DNA of 64,000 nt, from the NCBI GenBank assembly GCA_965224495.1, contig CBDCZI010000011.1, forward strand, positions 198,438 to 262,437, in the 5' to 3' direction. Below are positions 44,903-54,856 of the stretch, piece after piece (position 1 is the stretch's first letter; every line of letters starts with the position of its first letter). The DNA is from CBDCZI01 sp965224495 (GTDB lineage Bacteria; Bacteroidota; Bacteroidia; Cytophagales; JAAEPT01). Position numbers and translations under genes: made by a program. Under the pieces are notes generated by a model, which was given only the letters and a program-made list of their open reading frames with translations, was not told the origin of the DNA and did no database searches.

Positions 44903-46063
44903 ATGTCTTTAAAACAAAGTTTTGCCAACCTACTTTCTTATTGTACAGAAAATAAAATCGCGTTTTCTATTTGGCGATTTCCTCATTCAAATGAGCTTAC
45001 AGCTATTTTGAGCGATACTTTTACCGAAGAAAAAACTTGCGACTTAACAAACGATAAAGGTTTTTGTATCAGTAAATTTGATAACCAAGGAAACTATATT
45101 CTATTACAACCAAAAGTTGAATTGAAAATAGATTTAGCGAAGAAATCTATTGCTATAAAAAGTAATGATGAAACACTTATATCAACTGTTTTATTAGAAA
45201 AAACACTAAAACAAACCATTCAACCGACAAAAGAACCTCCCGCTACACTATTCAAACAAACCGAAAAACAACATTTTACACAAACGGTACAGTTGGCTAT
45301 TGCCGAAATAAAAAAGGGTGCTTTTGATAAAGTAGTTGTTTCTAAATTTAAAGAAAAAGCAATAACCAACGACGAAATACCTCAGTTGTTTAAAAAACTT
45401 TACGAAGATTATCCTTCTGCATTTTGCTACCTCACTTACCTCCCTACTTCGGGGATTTGGATAGGTGCAACTCCCGAAACATTACTCGCTTATGATGCAG
45501 AACAACATTTTAAAACCGTTGCTTTAGCAGGGACACAAAAAGGAAATGGTACTGATTTATCAGAAGCAGTTTGGCGACAGAAAGAAATTGAAGAACAAGC
45601 ACTTGTAAGTCGTTACATAATTAATTGCTTTAAGTCTATTCGTTTAAGAGATTTTAAAGAAAAAGGACCTAAAACAATAAAAGCAGGGAGCTTATTACAT
45701 CTCTCTACTTCTTTTGAAGTCGATAATAAAAAAACAGCGATAGAAAACTTACCTCAACAAATGCTGACACTCCTCCACCCTACTTCTGCTGTTTGTGGAA
45801 TGCCTCTAAATCAAGCAAAATCGTTTATTGAAAACGAAGAAAAATACGACCGCTCCTATTTCACTGGTTTTTTAGGACCAGTAAATATGAATGAGAACAC
45901 ACATTTATTTGTTAATTTGCGGTGTGGTAAAATCTATGATGGAAAAATTCGTTTGTTTGCAGGTGCAGGAATCACCGAAGACTCTGACCCTGAGAAAGAA
46001 TGGGTAGAAACTGAATTGAAATGCCAAACAATTTCAAATAAATTAGATGCTATTAGAAAATAA
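44903..46063 (+). CDS. menF: Isochorismate synthase
   Basis: 386 residues from the ATG at 44903; the open frame begins 8 codons earlier with a TTG inside the preceding gene. The chorismate-binding fold is seen in AEIKKGAFDKVVVSKFKEK, YLPTSGIWIGATPETLL (about 187-203), the LHPTSAVCGMP substrate region (about 290-300), YDRSYFTGFLGPV and LFAGAGITEDSDPEKEW. It turns chorismate into isochorismate for menaquinone. A siderophore-type isochorismate synthase is unlikely given menD follows. Confidence 0.93.
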   Translation: MSLKQSFANLLSYCTENKIAFSIWRFPHSNELTAILSDTFTEEKTCDLTNDKGFCISKFDNQGNYILLQPKVELKIDLAKKSIAIKSNDETLISTVLLEKTLKQTIQPTKEPPATLFKQTEKQHFTQTVQLAIAEIKKGAFDKVVVSKFKEKAITNDEIPQLFKKLYEDYPSAFCYLTYLPTSGIWIGATPETLLAYDAEQHFKTVALAGTQKGNGTDLSEAVWRQKEIEEQALVSRYIINCFKSIRLRDFKEKGPKTIKAGSLLHLSTSFEVDNKKTAIENLPQQMLTLLHPTSAVCGMPLNQAKSFIENEEKYDRSYFTGFLGPVNMNENTHLFVNLRCGKIYDGKIRLFAGAGITEDSDPEKEWVETELKCQTISNKLDAIRK

Positions 46064-46099
46064 GTTAAAATAGGCTTATTGATAAAACTGACTGATAAA

Positions 46100-47731
46100 A
46101 TGCAAGCAATACACGATATCCCCGAAATATGTAGCCAATTAGGAATGACCGACGTTATTATGTCGCCAGGTTCTCGTTGTGCGCCATTAACGATTGCGTT
46201 TGCTCAACACCCCAACATTACCGAACGCTCTATTCCTGACGAACGCTCAGCAGGGTTTATCGGAATGGGATTAGCACAGGCTCAAAACCGACCAGTTGCC
46301 TTAGTTTGCACTTCGGGCACTGCTTTATTGAATTATTCTCCCGCTGTTGCAGAGGCCTTTTACCAACAAATACCTTTAGTCGTATTAAGCACCGACCGTC
46401 CTCCTGAGTGGGTTGACCAACAAGACGGACAAACAATACGTCAAGTAAATGCTTTTGGTCAGCACGTAAAAAAAAGCTACCAACTACCCACTGACAGCGA
46501 CCACAAAGACAGTCAATGGCAAATAACAAGAACAATTAGCGAAGCACTTAATTTAGCAAATGCTTACCCAAAAGGTCCTGTACATATTAATATACCGTTA
46601 AGAGAACCGTTTTACCCGAACGCTCCTATTAAGTATTCTAAAGAAATAAAGACGGTACACCCTCTACAAGGAAAACCAACCTTAACGACAGAGCAACTCG
46701 CTTCCTTAGAAATCACAAAGTATAAAAAAATATTAATTATCGCAGGACAAGGTGTTTACTCGGTAAAGTTGAGTGAAACGATAAACAAATGGAAAGCCCC
46801 AATCATCAGCGAGGTAATCAGTAACTTGCCTAAAAACGACTACACGCTTACTGCTCACGACAAATTCATTGATTTAAGCAACGAGGAGTTACAGCCAGAC
46901 TTACTGCTTACTTTTGGTCTATCCGTCTTGTCAAAGCCTTTAAAACAGTATTTACGCACACATAAACCGTCTGCTCATTGGCACATTCAAGAAAGCGGAA
47001 CATTTGCTCCTGACACCTTTCAATCTTTAACAAGCGTCATAAATTGTGATTTAGAAATGTTTTTTGAGCAATTGAAACCTGTGGTTTCTGATGATTGGGT
47101 TACTACTTGGTTAAATAAAAACACCAAAGCAAAAGAAACGATTAAAAACACCTTAGAAAACAGTGCTTTTTGTGAATTTAAAGCCTTAAAAATGGTTACA
47201 GACGAACTCCCTGATTTAGCGAATTTACATTTAGCTAATTCGATGGCAGTGCGTTACGCCAATTATTACCCTCCAAAAAATAACCTTGTGTATGCTAACA
47301 GAGGCACATCAGGTATCGACGGAAGTACTTCAACAGCAATCGGCGTGAGTTTAAACAACCCAAATAAAATGAATGTTTTATTTTCTGGTGATTTGTCTTT
47401 TTTTTATGACCAAAACGCTCTTTGGAACAATTACATCGGTGAAAATGTACGGATTATTGTTTTCAATAACCACGGCGGAGGAATATTTCGAATGATAGAT
47501 GGACCTGCGAAACAAAAGGAATTAGAGCCTTATTTTGTTGTTGAACAACGTTTAAATGCAAAATTATCAGCAGAGCAATATGGTTTTGATTATTTTTCGG
47601 CTAACAACGAAACTGATTTAACAACAGCACTTCAAACATTTTTCACTCCTTCAAACCGTCCTGCTCTACTCGAAATAGAAACTGACGGTATTAAGAATAC
47701 CGAATTGTTTAAAGAATTTAAGAAGAAATAA
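46100..47731 (+). CDS. menD: 2-succinyl-5-enolpyruvyl-6-hydroxy-3-cyclohexene-1-carboxylate synthase
   Basis: 543 residues from the ATG at 46100; the frame opens 7 codons earlier at TTG. ThDP-dependent: the N-terminal pyrimidine domain has MSPGSRCAPLTIAF (about 21-34) and GLAQAQNRPVALVCTSGTALLNY; the C-terminal domain has NRGTSGIDGSTSTAIGVSL, then GDLSFFYDQNALWN and NNHGGGIFRM (ThDP/Mg binding). It makes SEPHCHC from isochorismate and 2-oxoglutarate. Gap of 36 nt from menF; overlaps miaA start by 1 nt. Confidence 0.96.
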   Translation: MQAIHDIPEICSQLGMTDVIMSPGSRCAPLTIAFAQHPNITERSIPDERSAGFIGMGLAQAQNRPVALVCTSGTALLNYSPAVAEAFYQQIPLVVLSTDRPPEWVDQQDGQTIRQVNAFGQHVKKSYQLPTDSDHKDSQWQITRTISEALNLANAYPKGPVHINIPLREPFYPNAPIKYSKEIKTVHPLQGKPTLTTEQLASLEITKYKKILIIAGQGVYSVKLSETINKWKAPIISEVISNLPKNDYTLTAHDKFIDLSNEELQPDLLLTFGLSVLSKPLKQYLRTHKPSAHWHIQESGTFAPDTFQSLTSVINCDLEMFFEQLKPVVSDDWVTTWLNKNTKAKETIKNTLENSAFCEFKALKMVTDELPDLANLHLANSMAVRYANYYPPKNNLVYANRGTSGIDGSTSTAIGVSLNNPNKMNVLFSGDLSFFYDQNALWNNYIGENVRIIVFNNHGGGIFRMIDGPAKQKELEPYFVVEQRLNAKLSAEQYGFDYFSANNETDLTTALQTFFTPSNRPALLEIETDGIKNTELFKEFKKK

Positions 47732-48630
47732 TGCACAAACTTATCACAATTCTTGGTCCTACTGCTTCAGGAAAAACAAACTTAGCGGTTCATTTAGCCG
47801 ATAAAATAGACGGAGAAATCATCAGTGCTGATTCTCGTCAAGTTTATAGAGGAATGGATATTGGCACAGGTAAAGATTTAGATGAGTTTGAACTCAATGG
47901 CACATCTATCCCTTACCATTTGATAGATACTAAAGAGGCTGGTTACGAATACAATGTCTTTGAATTTCAACAAGATTTTATCCATGTATTTAACGACATC
48001 ACAAAGCGAGGAAAAACACCGATACTCTGTGGTGGAACAGGCTTGTATTTGAGTTCGGCTTTAGCCAAAGAACAACTTATCGCTGTTCCTGAAAACACGG
48101 TTTTGAGAGTAAGCTACCAATCAAAAAACAAGGAAGAACTCATCAAGGAACTCGCTTCATTGAAAACTTTACGTACAAGTATGGAAGATTTTGAAAGAGA
48201 GCGAATTGTACGTGCTTTAGAAATTGAACATCACAAAATAAAACACCCTATTGCTCCTGCAATGCCAGAAATAGAACACCACGTTTTTGGGATTGAAATT
48301 GAGCGTTCGGAAAGCAAAGAAAAGATAACAAAACGGCTAAAAGACCGATTAGATGAAGGAATGATAAAGGAAGTAGAAACACTCCTTGCACAAGGCGTTT
48401 CTGCACAACAATTACGTATGTACGGACTGGAATACCGCTACGTCACTGATTTTATCGAAGGCGAATTGACCTTTAATGATATGTTCCAAAAGCTTAATTC
48501 GGCGATTCACCTGTTCGCAAAAAAACAAATGACATGGTTTCGTAAAATGCAAAGGAGCGGAATAGAGATCAACTGGCTCGATACAAGTTTATCGGTAGAA
48601 GACAAAGTAAAAAAGATACAGCACAACTAA
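47731..48630 (+). CDS. miaA: tRNA dimethylallyltransferase
   Basis: 299 residues. Walker A GPTASGKTNLA (8-18), SADSRQVYRGMDIGTGK (about 34-50), the substrate-binding YHLID, CGGTGLY (about 96-102) and the C-terminal RRSAIHLFAKKQMTWFRKM-type helix are all present. MiaA prenylates A37 of UNN-reading tRNAs. The ATG overlaps the menD stop (TAATG). Its 3' end lies 10 nt from the long repeat copy 2. Confidence 0.96.
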   Translation: MHKLITILGPTASGKTNLAVHLADKIDGEIISADSRQVYRGMDIGTGKDLDEFELNGTSIPYHLIDTKEAGYEYNVFEFQQDFIHVFNDITKRGKTPILCGGTGLYLSSALAKEQLIAVPENTVLRVSYQSKNKEELIKELASLKTLRTSMEDFERERIVRALEIEHHKIKHPIAPAMPEIEHHVFGIEIERSESKEKITKRLKDRLDEGMIKEVETLLAQGVSAQQLRMYGLEYRYVTDFIEGELTFNDMFQKLNSAIHLFAKKQMTWFRKMQRSGIEINWLDTSLSVEDKVKKIQHN

Positions 48631-48640
48631 TTTGTGTATT

Positions 48641-49116
48641 ATTTGGAGCTTCCCCTTAGCGACAAACTGATTTTCTATTTTTCATAGAGTAAAACACCGA
48701 TAAAAACACAGTTAACCGACAAAAAAAAGAGCGGGTCGGGTGTTATCGTTCTCAATCTTTTACTGCGAAGGGCAGTATTATTTAGTCACTTCGCTAATAA
48801 GTTTATAGCTCCATTACTCAGGCAGCACACAGAAGTAAAAGGATTTCCACTTCACCCCCTAAGCCGGTTATTGGCTTCTGGCTATTAGCAACTAGCTTCT
48901 AGCTGACTTTCTAACGTCTATAAAAACGCAATCACAAACACAAAACACCTCCCCTCCTTTTTTCAAGGAGGGGATTAAGGGGTGGTTTTAGCCACAAGCA
49001 CAAAAAAAAAGAATAATATAATATAAATAAAGAAGGCGTATCAGTAACCTTAATGACGATTATCGATATGAATTAGCCCCTTAAAGGTTCGGACATTATT
49101 ATATATCAAAAAGTAT
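48641..49116. repeat. Long structured intergenic repeat, copy 2 (476 bp)
   Basis: Nearly identical to copy 1 (27301-27783) from end to end, with small indels; one stem (CCTAAGCC/GGCTTAGG) is damaged here (GGCTTCTGG). The 9-bp hairpin CCCCTCCTT/AAGGAGGGG is kept and could end transcription of miaA. It fills the space between miaA (+) and the DUF71 gene (-). Confidence 0.9.
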
Positions 49117-49134
49117 AATAAATTTGTAATTATG

Positions 49135-49842
49135 TCAAAAAGAAGAACGTTTAGCAAAGAAATCTAATTCAGCGAAGTAATAACGGCTTTTCAGTCCTTT
49201 TTCTTTATCTAAATCATAGGTTTTTTCTAAGATTTCACCCACTTCGATATTGATTTTTTCTTTGAAAATTGGTCCTTCGTAACAAAAAGAGTGAAACTCA
49301 CCATTTTCGCCACAAACATCTATACCCTTAGGCAAATCATTGACGAAAGACTCGTTATAATCTCGTCCTACAAACGATTTATCAAGTTTTTCTCCATTAA
49401 TAGCTACTATCTTAGTCTTAAAACCCAAGTCCATAAAGTCTTTACTGATTTTATCTGTCGGAATATTCCATAAAGGAAATTCCGCTTTAAAACCAACTTC
49501 GGCTAACTTGTCTTCCCGGTATTTTCTTAAGTCTTCTAAATAAATGTCGCCAAAAAAGGATGTTTGATACCCTTCCTCTTTTAGTTGGTTGAGTGTAGCA
49601 CGGTATAAATCATTGTATTCCTCCATCGAAGCGTTTTCTGGTAAAAACATCTTTTTCAAGGGAATACCTATCGATTTTGCTTGAGCATCTAACAAGTCTT
49701 CTTTGACGCCGTGCATCGAAATGCGACGGTATTTATCTGATAAAGAAGTGAATAGTAAATCTATCTTCACTCCTTGTTGCAAAGCGTAATAAAGGGCTAA
49801 AGAACTGTCTTTTCCCCCACTCCAATTAAAGAATGTTTTCAT
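49135..49842 (-). CDS. DUF71/COG2102 ATP-pyrophosphatase-like protein of the B12 group
   Basis: 235 residues. The N-terminal PP-loop SGGKDSSLALYYAL (about 8-21) marks the adenosine nucleotide alpha-hydrolase fold; the protein is often annotated as diphthine-ammonia ligase (Dph6). Bacteria lack diphthamide, and published comparative genomics of DUF71/COG2102 predicted a bacterial branch that serves B12 salvage and sits with B12 transport genes. Here it is the last gene after btuB, the BtuG-like gene and the T9SS protein (gap 54 nt), so the B12-branch assignment is by context. Reaction unknown. Confidence 0.85.
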   Translation of the reverse strand: MKTFFNWSGGKDSSLALYYALQQGVKIDLLFTSLSDKYRRISMHGVKEDLLDAQAKSIGIPLKKMFLPENASMEEYNDLYRATLNQLKEEGYQTSFFGDIYLEDLRKYREDKLAEVGFKAEFPLWNIPTDKISKDFMDLGFKTKIVAINGEKLDKSFVGRDYNESFVNDLPKGIDVCGENGEFHSFCYEGPIFKEKINIEVGEILEKTYDLDKEKGLKSRYYFAELDFFAKRSSF

Positions 49843-49896
49843 TTTTTGTGTATGTAAAATACTTGACAGACTTTAAAAACCTGCCAAGTATAGTAA

Positions 49897-51708
49897 TTAC
49901 TTAACCAATAATTTAGTTACAGACCTTCCTTGTGCCTTCAAAAAGTACATTCCTGTTGTCAAACCAAGCGTTTCAATAGACAAGCTATTTACACCTTCAT
50001 TTAAGTCTTCCGAATAAACCAATATACCATTCATCGTGTAAATAGAAACCGTAGTTTGTGCTTTTAATGAAATCGTAACCGTTTCAATTGCTGGGTTAGG
50101 GTAAACCAACAACTGCTTTCCTTCCACTGAAGACAATGCGTTGATTGTACCTTCATTCAACACAGCAATAGCGTCCAAATCAAAACCTGACGTATTGTAT
50201 GGTGTTGCATACGGGTCGTTAATGATATTTCCTTGGCTATCTCTTGACGCAAACAATGGATTGATTGCACCTACCGCATCAATAATTTTGACGTGTGTAA
50301 CTGCATTAATATCTAATCCTGCTGTTCCTGCCAATTCTTTTAAATCAAACGGAGTACCAAAACCTGCTTTGTATTTACCTGCCAAGTTGTGAATATTTCT
50401 CGCATCTACCGAACCAAACCCATCAACTTGCGTTGTTGTGTCAGTCAACGAAACAGAAGGGAAACGGAAGTAATTTACTCCGTCAGAAGAAACTTCTACA
50501 AATGCTAACTCTAAGAACGTTGCGTTAAAAGAATTTTCAAATACAGCAAAATCATACCCTTCTCCATCTGTAATTGGCGTCCCGAAAGTTACAATAGCCT
50601 CTCCTCTATCTCCTAAACTCACGACCGAACTACCCGTTGCTACACCGATAACATCACTTGACGCACCGTGAGTTGCTTTTGTAGAACCATTATATTCTTT
50701 TGTTTCATCATCAATTTGAATAAAACCTCTTGTTACTGTCGCTCCTGTTGCCCAAGCTACAATTGCCGAACTGTCTTTTGCTATTGCTGTTGTCGTAGGG
50801 TAAGAAACTGGTATTAAATAACTTGGTGAATATTTTGAAATCACAAAAGCGTAATAAGAATTTTCAGCCAATTCTTGTGAAAGTCCGACCCCTGTTCCGT
50901 TAGAGCCCAATTGGTCAGTCAAATCGTTTGCTAAAATACTCCAATACACCCCATTTTCTTTTGTTAAAGTGTCAAATGTAATATCGTTTAAAAATGCGCC
51001 AGCATCATAAGAAAAATCAGTATAAGCTGTTTGTATTTTTTCTAAGGCATTTCCCAATGTTTCTCCATCAGTAAAATTAACCCCAAAAGCCAAACTATTT
51101 TTGTAGTTCTCGTTTTTAAAATCTACCAATACCACCGTTTGTTTATCTCCTGCTCCCACAAAGTACCTTACTTTAGCAATACTTGCATCGTGGTACGTTG
51201 GATTTTCTTGGTAAGCATACGGCGCAGATGGCTCTGGATTTGTTGTATTTGTCGTTTCATCTGAATTAAACGCTACACCATAAACCGTATGATTAATCAA
51301 AGCATCTGTCAAGACTGAACCTGCTGTCCATCCAGTTAAGCTGGTCGTACTTGAAAAGATATTCCAACTTGCTGTCGCTGTATTTTTTCCTTCTAAACCA
51401 TAACCCCATTGACTAGGATGCATCTGTATTGTGTCTATTTCAGTTGATTTAAATACTGTAAGGTTAGCATCTGCATCACCGATAGCCTGCACCAAGTCAT
51501 CAATTGTTTTTGTACCATCGTGCAAATACCCCCAAACTTTAGCTGTTTGGTCGTATGCTGAAGTTGGTTTTAAAGCCAAATACGCCGTATCAGTACCCGA
51601 ACCAACCCAATATTTAACTTCTGCAGGGTTAATTTGTGCGTGCGAAATCATTGCTGTAAACAGTACAGTCAATACAATTCCTATTTTGATTGTAAATTTT
51701 TTCATCAT
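49897..51708 (-). CDS. T9SS-exported surface protein with tandem repeats in the cobalamin operon
   Basis: 603 residues. Signal peptide at 1-24 (ending SHAQ). Two related domains follow, beginning KYWVGSGTDTAYLAL (about 32) and RYFVGAGDKQTVVLV (about 180), each about 130 residues. A third domain at about 310-515 has SLGDRGEAIVTFG, DFAVFENSF and ELAFVEVSSDGVNYFRFP. Residues about 530-603 form a type-A T9SS sorting domain (VYPNPA..., ending SVTKLLVK). It is expected to be secreted and fixed to the cell surface. It starts 3 nt after the BtuG-like gene under a cobalamin riboswitch, so corrinoid capture is a reasonable but untested guess (compare BtuH of Bacteroides). Confidence 0.82.
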   Translation of the reverse strand: MMKKFTIKIGIVLTVLFTAMISHAQINPAEVKYWVGSGTDTAYLALKPTSAYDQTAKVWGYLHDGTKTIDDLVQAIGDADANLTVFKSTEIDTIQMHPSQWGYGLEGKNTATASWNIFSSTTSLTGWTAGSVLTDALINHTVYGVAFNSDETTNTTNPEPSAPYAYQENPTYHDASIAKVRYFVGAGDKQTVVLVDFKNENYKNSLAFGVNFTDGETLGNALEKIQTAYTDFSYDAGAFLNDITFDTLTKENGVYWSILANDLTDQLGSNGTGVGLSQELAENSYYAFVISKYSPSYLIPVSYPTTTAIAKDSSAIVAWATGATVTRGFIQIDDETKEYNGSTKATHGASSDVIGVATGSSVVSLGDRGEAIVTFGTPITDGEGYDFAVFENSFNATFLELAFVEVSSDGVNYFRFPSVSLTDTTTQVDGFGSVDARNIHNLAGKYKAGFGTPFDLKELAGTAGLDINAVTHVKIIDAVGAINPLFASRDSQGNIINDPYATPYNTSGFDLDAIAVLNEGTINALSSVEGKQLLVYPNPAIETVTISLKAQTTVSIYTMNGILVYSEDLNEGVNSLSIETLGLTTGMYFLKAQGRSVTKLLVK

Positions 51709-51711
51709 AAA

Positions 51712-52770
51712 CTACTTAATAAATAAAACATTTGTTGGGTTCAATCCTACGTCCACAATTTTGGTAGGATTTATCGAATTTTTATAAATATATACTTTAC
51801 CAAAACTGGTAAAACCGTTTGCGTCACTGCAATAAATTGAGCCATCACTCGAAGTGTTAATGGCGTATAAAGTTTTTAAGTTTTCTAAATTCAAGACGTC
51901 TAAAGCAATTACCTCCGACGAAATAGCATCGTAATAATTGACTTGGCTTTTTGAACTGTTGTAGTTGTAAGAAGCAAGTACCAACGTATCATTTTTTAAA
52001 GCAAAAGAAGTCGTTTCGATACCCAGTTTTTTAATTACAGTTTCCGTTGTCGCATCGATAACATAAGTATTTGAGGCGATATCACTATAGTTTCCTCTCG
52101 AACTCACATAGACTTTTCCAAAAGCCGAAATTACTTTGTGTGGGTTGATACCTATTTCAATTTTCTTTGTTTCTGTTTTTGTGTTCAAATCAATAACAGA
52201 AACTGTTTTGTCGTAATTTGGACTATCTAATCCTCCCGAATTGGCTACAAATAATTTGTTAGTTGAAACTGCCATTTGTTCAGGATTTCGACCAACCGTT
52301 ACTGTCGCATTAATGGTAAATGAAGTCGTATCGAAACAAATTACCTTACCGTCATAACAACTTACCCACGCTTCGTCACCATCAAAAGTAAGGTAACGAG
52401 GCTGACGAGCGACTTTATTGTCAAAAAGAGGTACACGACCAACTGATTTCAAGGTGTATTTATCCAATATTTCTACGTGACTAGAAGTATGTACTACGAT
52501 ATAGATTTTACCGCCATAAACCTGCATATCATTTCCTGTATCTCCTAATTTCTTGCCGTTTACCGTCTCATACACTTTAGTTGAAACAGTATAATCTTCC
52601 AAATTTATTTGTGAAAGCGTTGAGTTATTTTGATGCCAAAGTCCTTCATTAAGCACAAGTAATTTTCCTTTAGACGTACCCAAATCTAAAGACGGCTCTT
52701 CTTCTGGTGGTTTGATACACGAAGTAAAAACCACTACAAACAAGGTGAAAAGACTATATTTTACCATCAT
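51712..52770 (-). CDS. BtuG-like surface lipoprotein beta-propeller
   Basis: 352 residues from the ATG at 52770, which overlaps the btuB stop as ATGA; the frame extends 8 codons into btuB. Lipobox VVFTSC with a K-PP-EEE tail just after Cys fits Bacteroidota surface-export signals. The rest is a YncE-like propeller of seven-blade type: GKLLVLNEGLW, KIYIVVHTSSHVEILD, GRNPEQMAVSTNKLFVANSG, IGINPHKVISAFGKVYVSSRG, and a last ILINPTNV-like repeat. BtuG lipoproteins of Bacteroides bind cobalamin tightly and cap BtuB; position directly behind btuB under a cobalamin riboswitch supports that role. Confidence 0.85.
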   Translation of the reverse strand: MMVKYSLFTLFVVVFTSCIKPPEEEPSLDLGTSKGKLLVLNEGLWHQNNSTLSQINLEDYTVSTKVYETVNGKKLGDTGNDMQVYGGKIYIVVHTSSHVEILDKYTLKSVGRVPLFDNKVARQPRYLTFDGDEAWVSCYDGKVICFDTTSFTINATVTVGRNPEQMAVSTNKLFVANSGGLDSPNYDKTVSVIDLNTKTETKKIEIGINPHKVISAFGKVYVSSRGNYSDIASNTYVIDATTETVIKKLGIETTSFALKNDTLVLASYNYNSSKSQVNYYDAISSEVIALDVLNLENLKTLYAINTSSDGSIYCSDANGFTSFGKVYIYKNSINPTKIVDVGLNPTNVLFIK

Positions 52771-54761
52771 ATTGTGAAAATTAAACTTGTCCATATATTT
52801 CGCCCTCGCATAGGAAAACTACGCACCAAATGATACTGTTTATTTGTCAGGTTACGCACACTTAATAAATAAGTAACTTCTATTTTTTTCTTAATTTTCA
52901 ATTTGTAATTCAGTCCTATTTCGTGTAAAGTTACCCCATCAATAAGGTTGTCATAAACATTTTCGGGCAGATAAAATTGATGACCTATAAACTGTCCGTT
53001 CCAATAAAAACTTAATTGCGGATTGAGGTGTGCCGTCACTCTCAAATTGATAATTTCTTGTGGTGTAAATACAATTTGTTTGTTGTACGTATTGCTTTCT
53101 TTATCGCTTCTGTCTGTTACCTTTTGTAACGTGTAAGCATAACTAATACCTAAGTGACTTTTTCTGATAAGTGGTTTACTTTTATAAAGAATACTTAGTT
53201 CAGTGCCATAATTTACAACTTTACCAATATTTCTCATTGACCAAACAAAGAGGTTTTGTGTAGGCACAGCGATGATTTTATTGTCTATTTCACCATAATA
53301 TCCGTTAAGTGAATAATAAAATTGTTCTGCCCATTTTGATTTAAAAGCTCCTGCTATCCCCAAATTAAATTGGCGTGTCGTTTCAGGAACAAGGTCTTTA
53401 TTTCCGATATTGTTATAGTACAAATCACTAAAAGTAGGCAGACGGTAACTGGTTTTATAACCTGTTTTCAAATAAATATCTTTGTTTTCAATAAGTTGGT
53501 AATTCGCACCCAAATAACCTGTCGTTCGGTGGCGTTTTTTGGTTTCTTCGGCATCGTTATCTTGTACAAATGTCCCCAATAAATTTCCTTCAACAACCAA
53601 CCTCCCTTTTGTAAATTTAGCACCCAACACCGTATAATTAGCCACTCGGTAAGGCGAACCAGTAATTAAATTGGTTGCCAGCTTGCCATATTCGACATCA
53701 GAGACAAGAAAAAACTGGAAGGACTTCACCACTCTATTCAAGCCTAACGAACCGAAAACATTGGTTTGACGGTAGCTATTGAAAATCCCTCCAGTACTAT
53801 TTGCGTAATATTTATCAGTATAAGTCGTTAAATCGTGGTTAAAGCTACCACGAATAACCTTATTGTATTTCTGTTTTTTGGTTTGGTAAGCAAACTGTAA
53901 AATACCTTGTTGAGCCGATACATCTTGCCCATTTTGAGGGTTGTACAATATCACTGCCCCAGGTAATTCTTGTTCAGAAAGACGGTAAACGCCATTAATT
54001 TGAAGTTTTCGTTTGGTATTTTCGTTCTGCCAATTTGCCTTAAAAAGATGGCGTTGGTAATTAGAATGTTCTCTCGTTAATTCTTTACGCTCCCCTTCTT
54101 CAGTTACTTTGTAAGGGTAATTTCCTTTGCTAAATAAACTTTCGTAAACCACTCCCAGAGCCGAACTGTCACTTGTTTTGGTAAACAAATTGAAGTAAGG
54201 TTGGTACGATTGAAAGCTCCCTACTCCTATTCCCGCAATGACTTTACGTTTTTTATTCTTCAAAAAAGCCATTGGGTTTTCTTCAAAATTGATGCTGTTG
54301 TTGTAAGCATACGTTTTGGCAGAAGAAGTCACATCGGCAACCGAACCGATATTGAATTGAATGGCACTAATACCCAAAGTAGAAATAGAAGACAAGTCAA
54401 CCTGTCCCGATTTTTGGTCGGTAAGTAAATTATTATTCAACAAAATAGCCGTATGTTGACCACCCAAACCACGGACAGACACCGTTTTCAAACCGCCTAT
54501 TCCTCCGTAGTTTTTGATATGTACACCAGGCACTTTTCTCAACACCTCATTAACCGTAGGTGAGTTTTCTTGTTGAATAGTCTGGTAATCTATCGTGTGC
54601 GTCGTCCCTGTAGCATACAAATTATCTAACGAATCATTGCTTAGACGCACGTATTCCAACACCACTTCGTCCAAAACGACGACAGTATCTACCGTTTGAG
54701 CCTCACTAAATGGAGCAAAAACGAAGAATAAAATTAATACTAAATAAAACTTCATCCACAA
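52767..54761 (-). CDS. btuB: TonB-dependent outer-membrane receptor, cobalamin (BtuB)
   Basis: 664 residues. Signal peptide (1-21, ending FSEAQ), a TonB-box-like VVVLDEVVLE (about 25-34), the plug domain (about 45-155: VNEVLRKVPGVHIKNYGGIGGLKTVSVRGLGGQHTAILLN) and a 22-strand barrel ending RGRNIWTSLIFTI. No N-terminal carboxypeptidase-regulatory domain, unlike SusC receptors. The cobalamin riboswitch in its leader identifies the substrate as corrinoid. First gene of a four-gene operon. Confidence 0.92.
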   Translation of the reverse strand: MWMKFYLVLILFFVFAPFSEAQTVDTVVVLDEVVLEYVRLSNDSLDNLYATGTTHTIDYQTIQQENSPTVNEVLRKVPGVHIKNYGGIGGLKTVSVRGLGGQHTAILLNNNLLTDQKSGQVDLSSISTLGISAIQFNIGSVADVTSSAKTYAYNNSINFEENPMAFLKNKKRKVIAGIGVGSFQSYQPYFNLFTKTSDSSALGVVYESLFSKGNYPYKVTEEGERKELTREHSNYQRHLFKANWQNENTKRKLQINGVYRLSEQELPGAVILYNPQNGQDVSAQQGILQFAYQTKKQKYNKVIRGSFNHDLTTYTDKYYANSTGGIFNSYRQTNVFGSLGLNRVVKSFQFFLVSDVEYGKLATNLITGSPYRVANYTVLGAKFTKGRLVVEGNLLGTFVQDNDAEETKKRHRTTGYLGANYQLIENKDIYLKTGYKTSYRLPTFSDLYYNNIGNKDLVPETTRQFNLGIAGAFKSKWAEQFYYSLNGYYGEIDNKIIAVPTQNLFVWSMRNIGKVVNYGTELSILYKSKPLIRKSHLGISYAYTLQKVTDRSDKESNTYNKQIVFTPQEIINLRVTAHLNPQLSFYWNGQFIGHQFYLPENVYDNLIDGVTLHEIGLNYKLKIKKKIEVTYLLSVRNLTNKQYHLVRSFPMRGRNIWTSLIFTI

Positions 54762-54856
54762 ATAATTTGCGAATCAGCATAGATGAACGATTTGTAACGA
54801 ATCACGCCTCCTCCGTCTATTACCTTTTCACCGAAAGTAATAAATTAAAGATTTAA

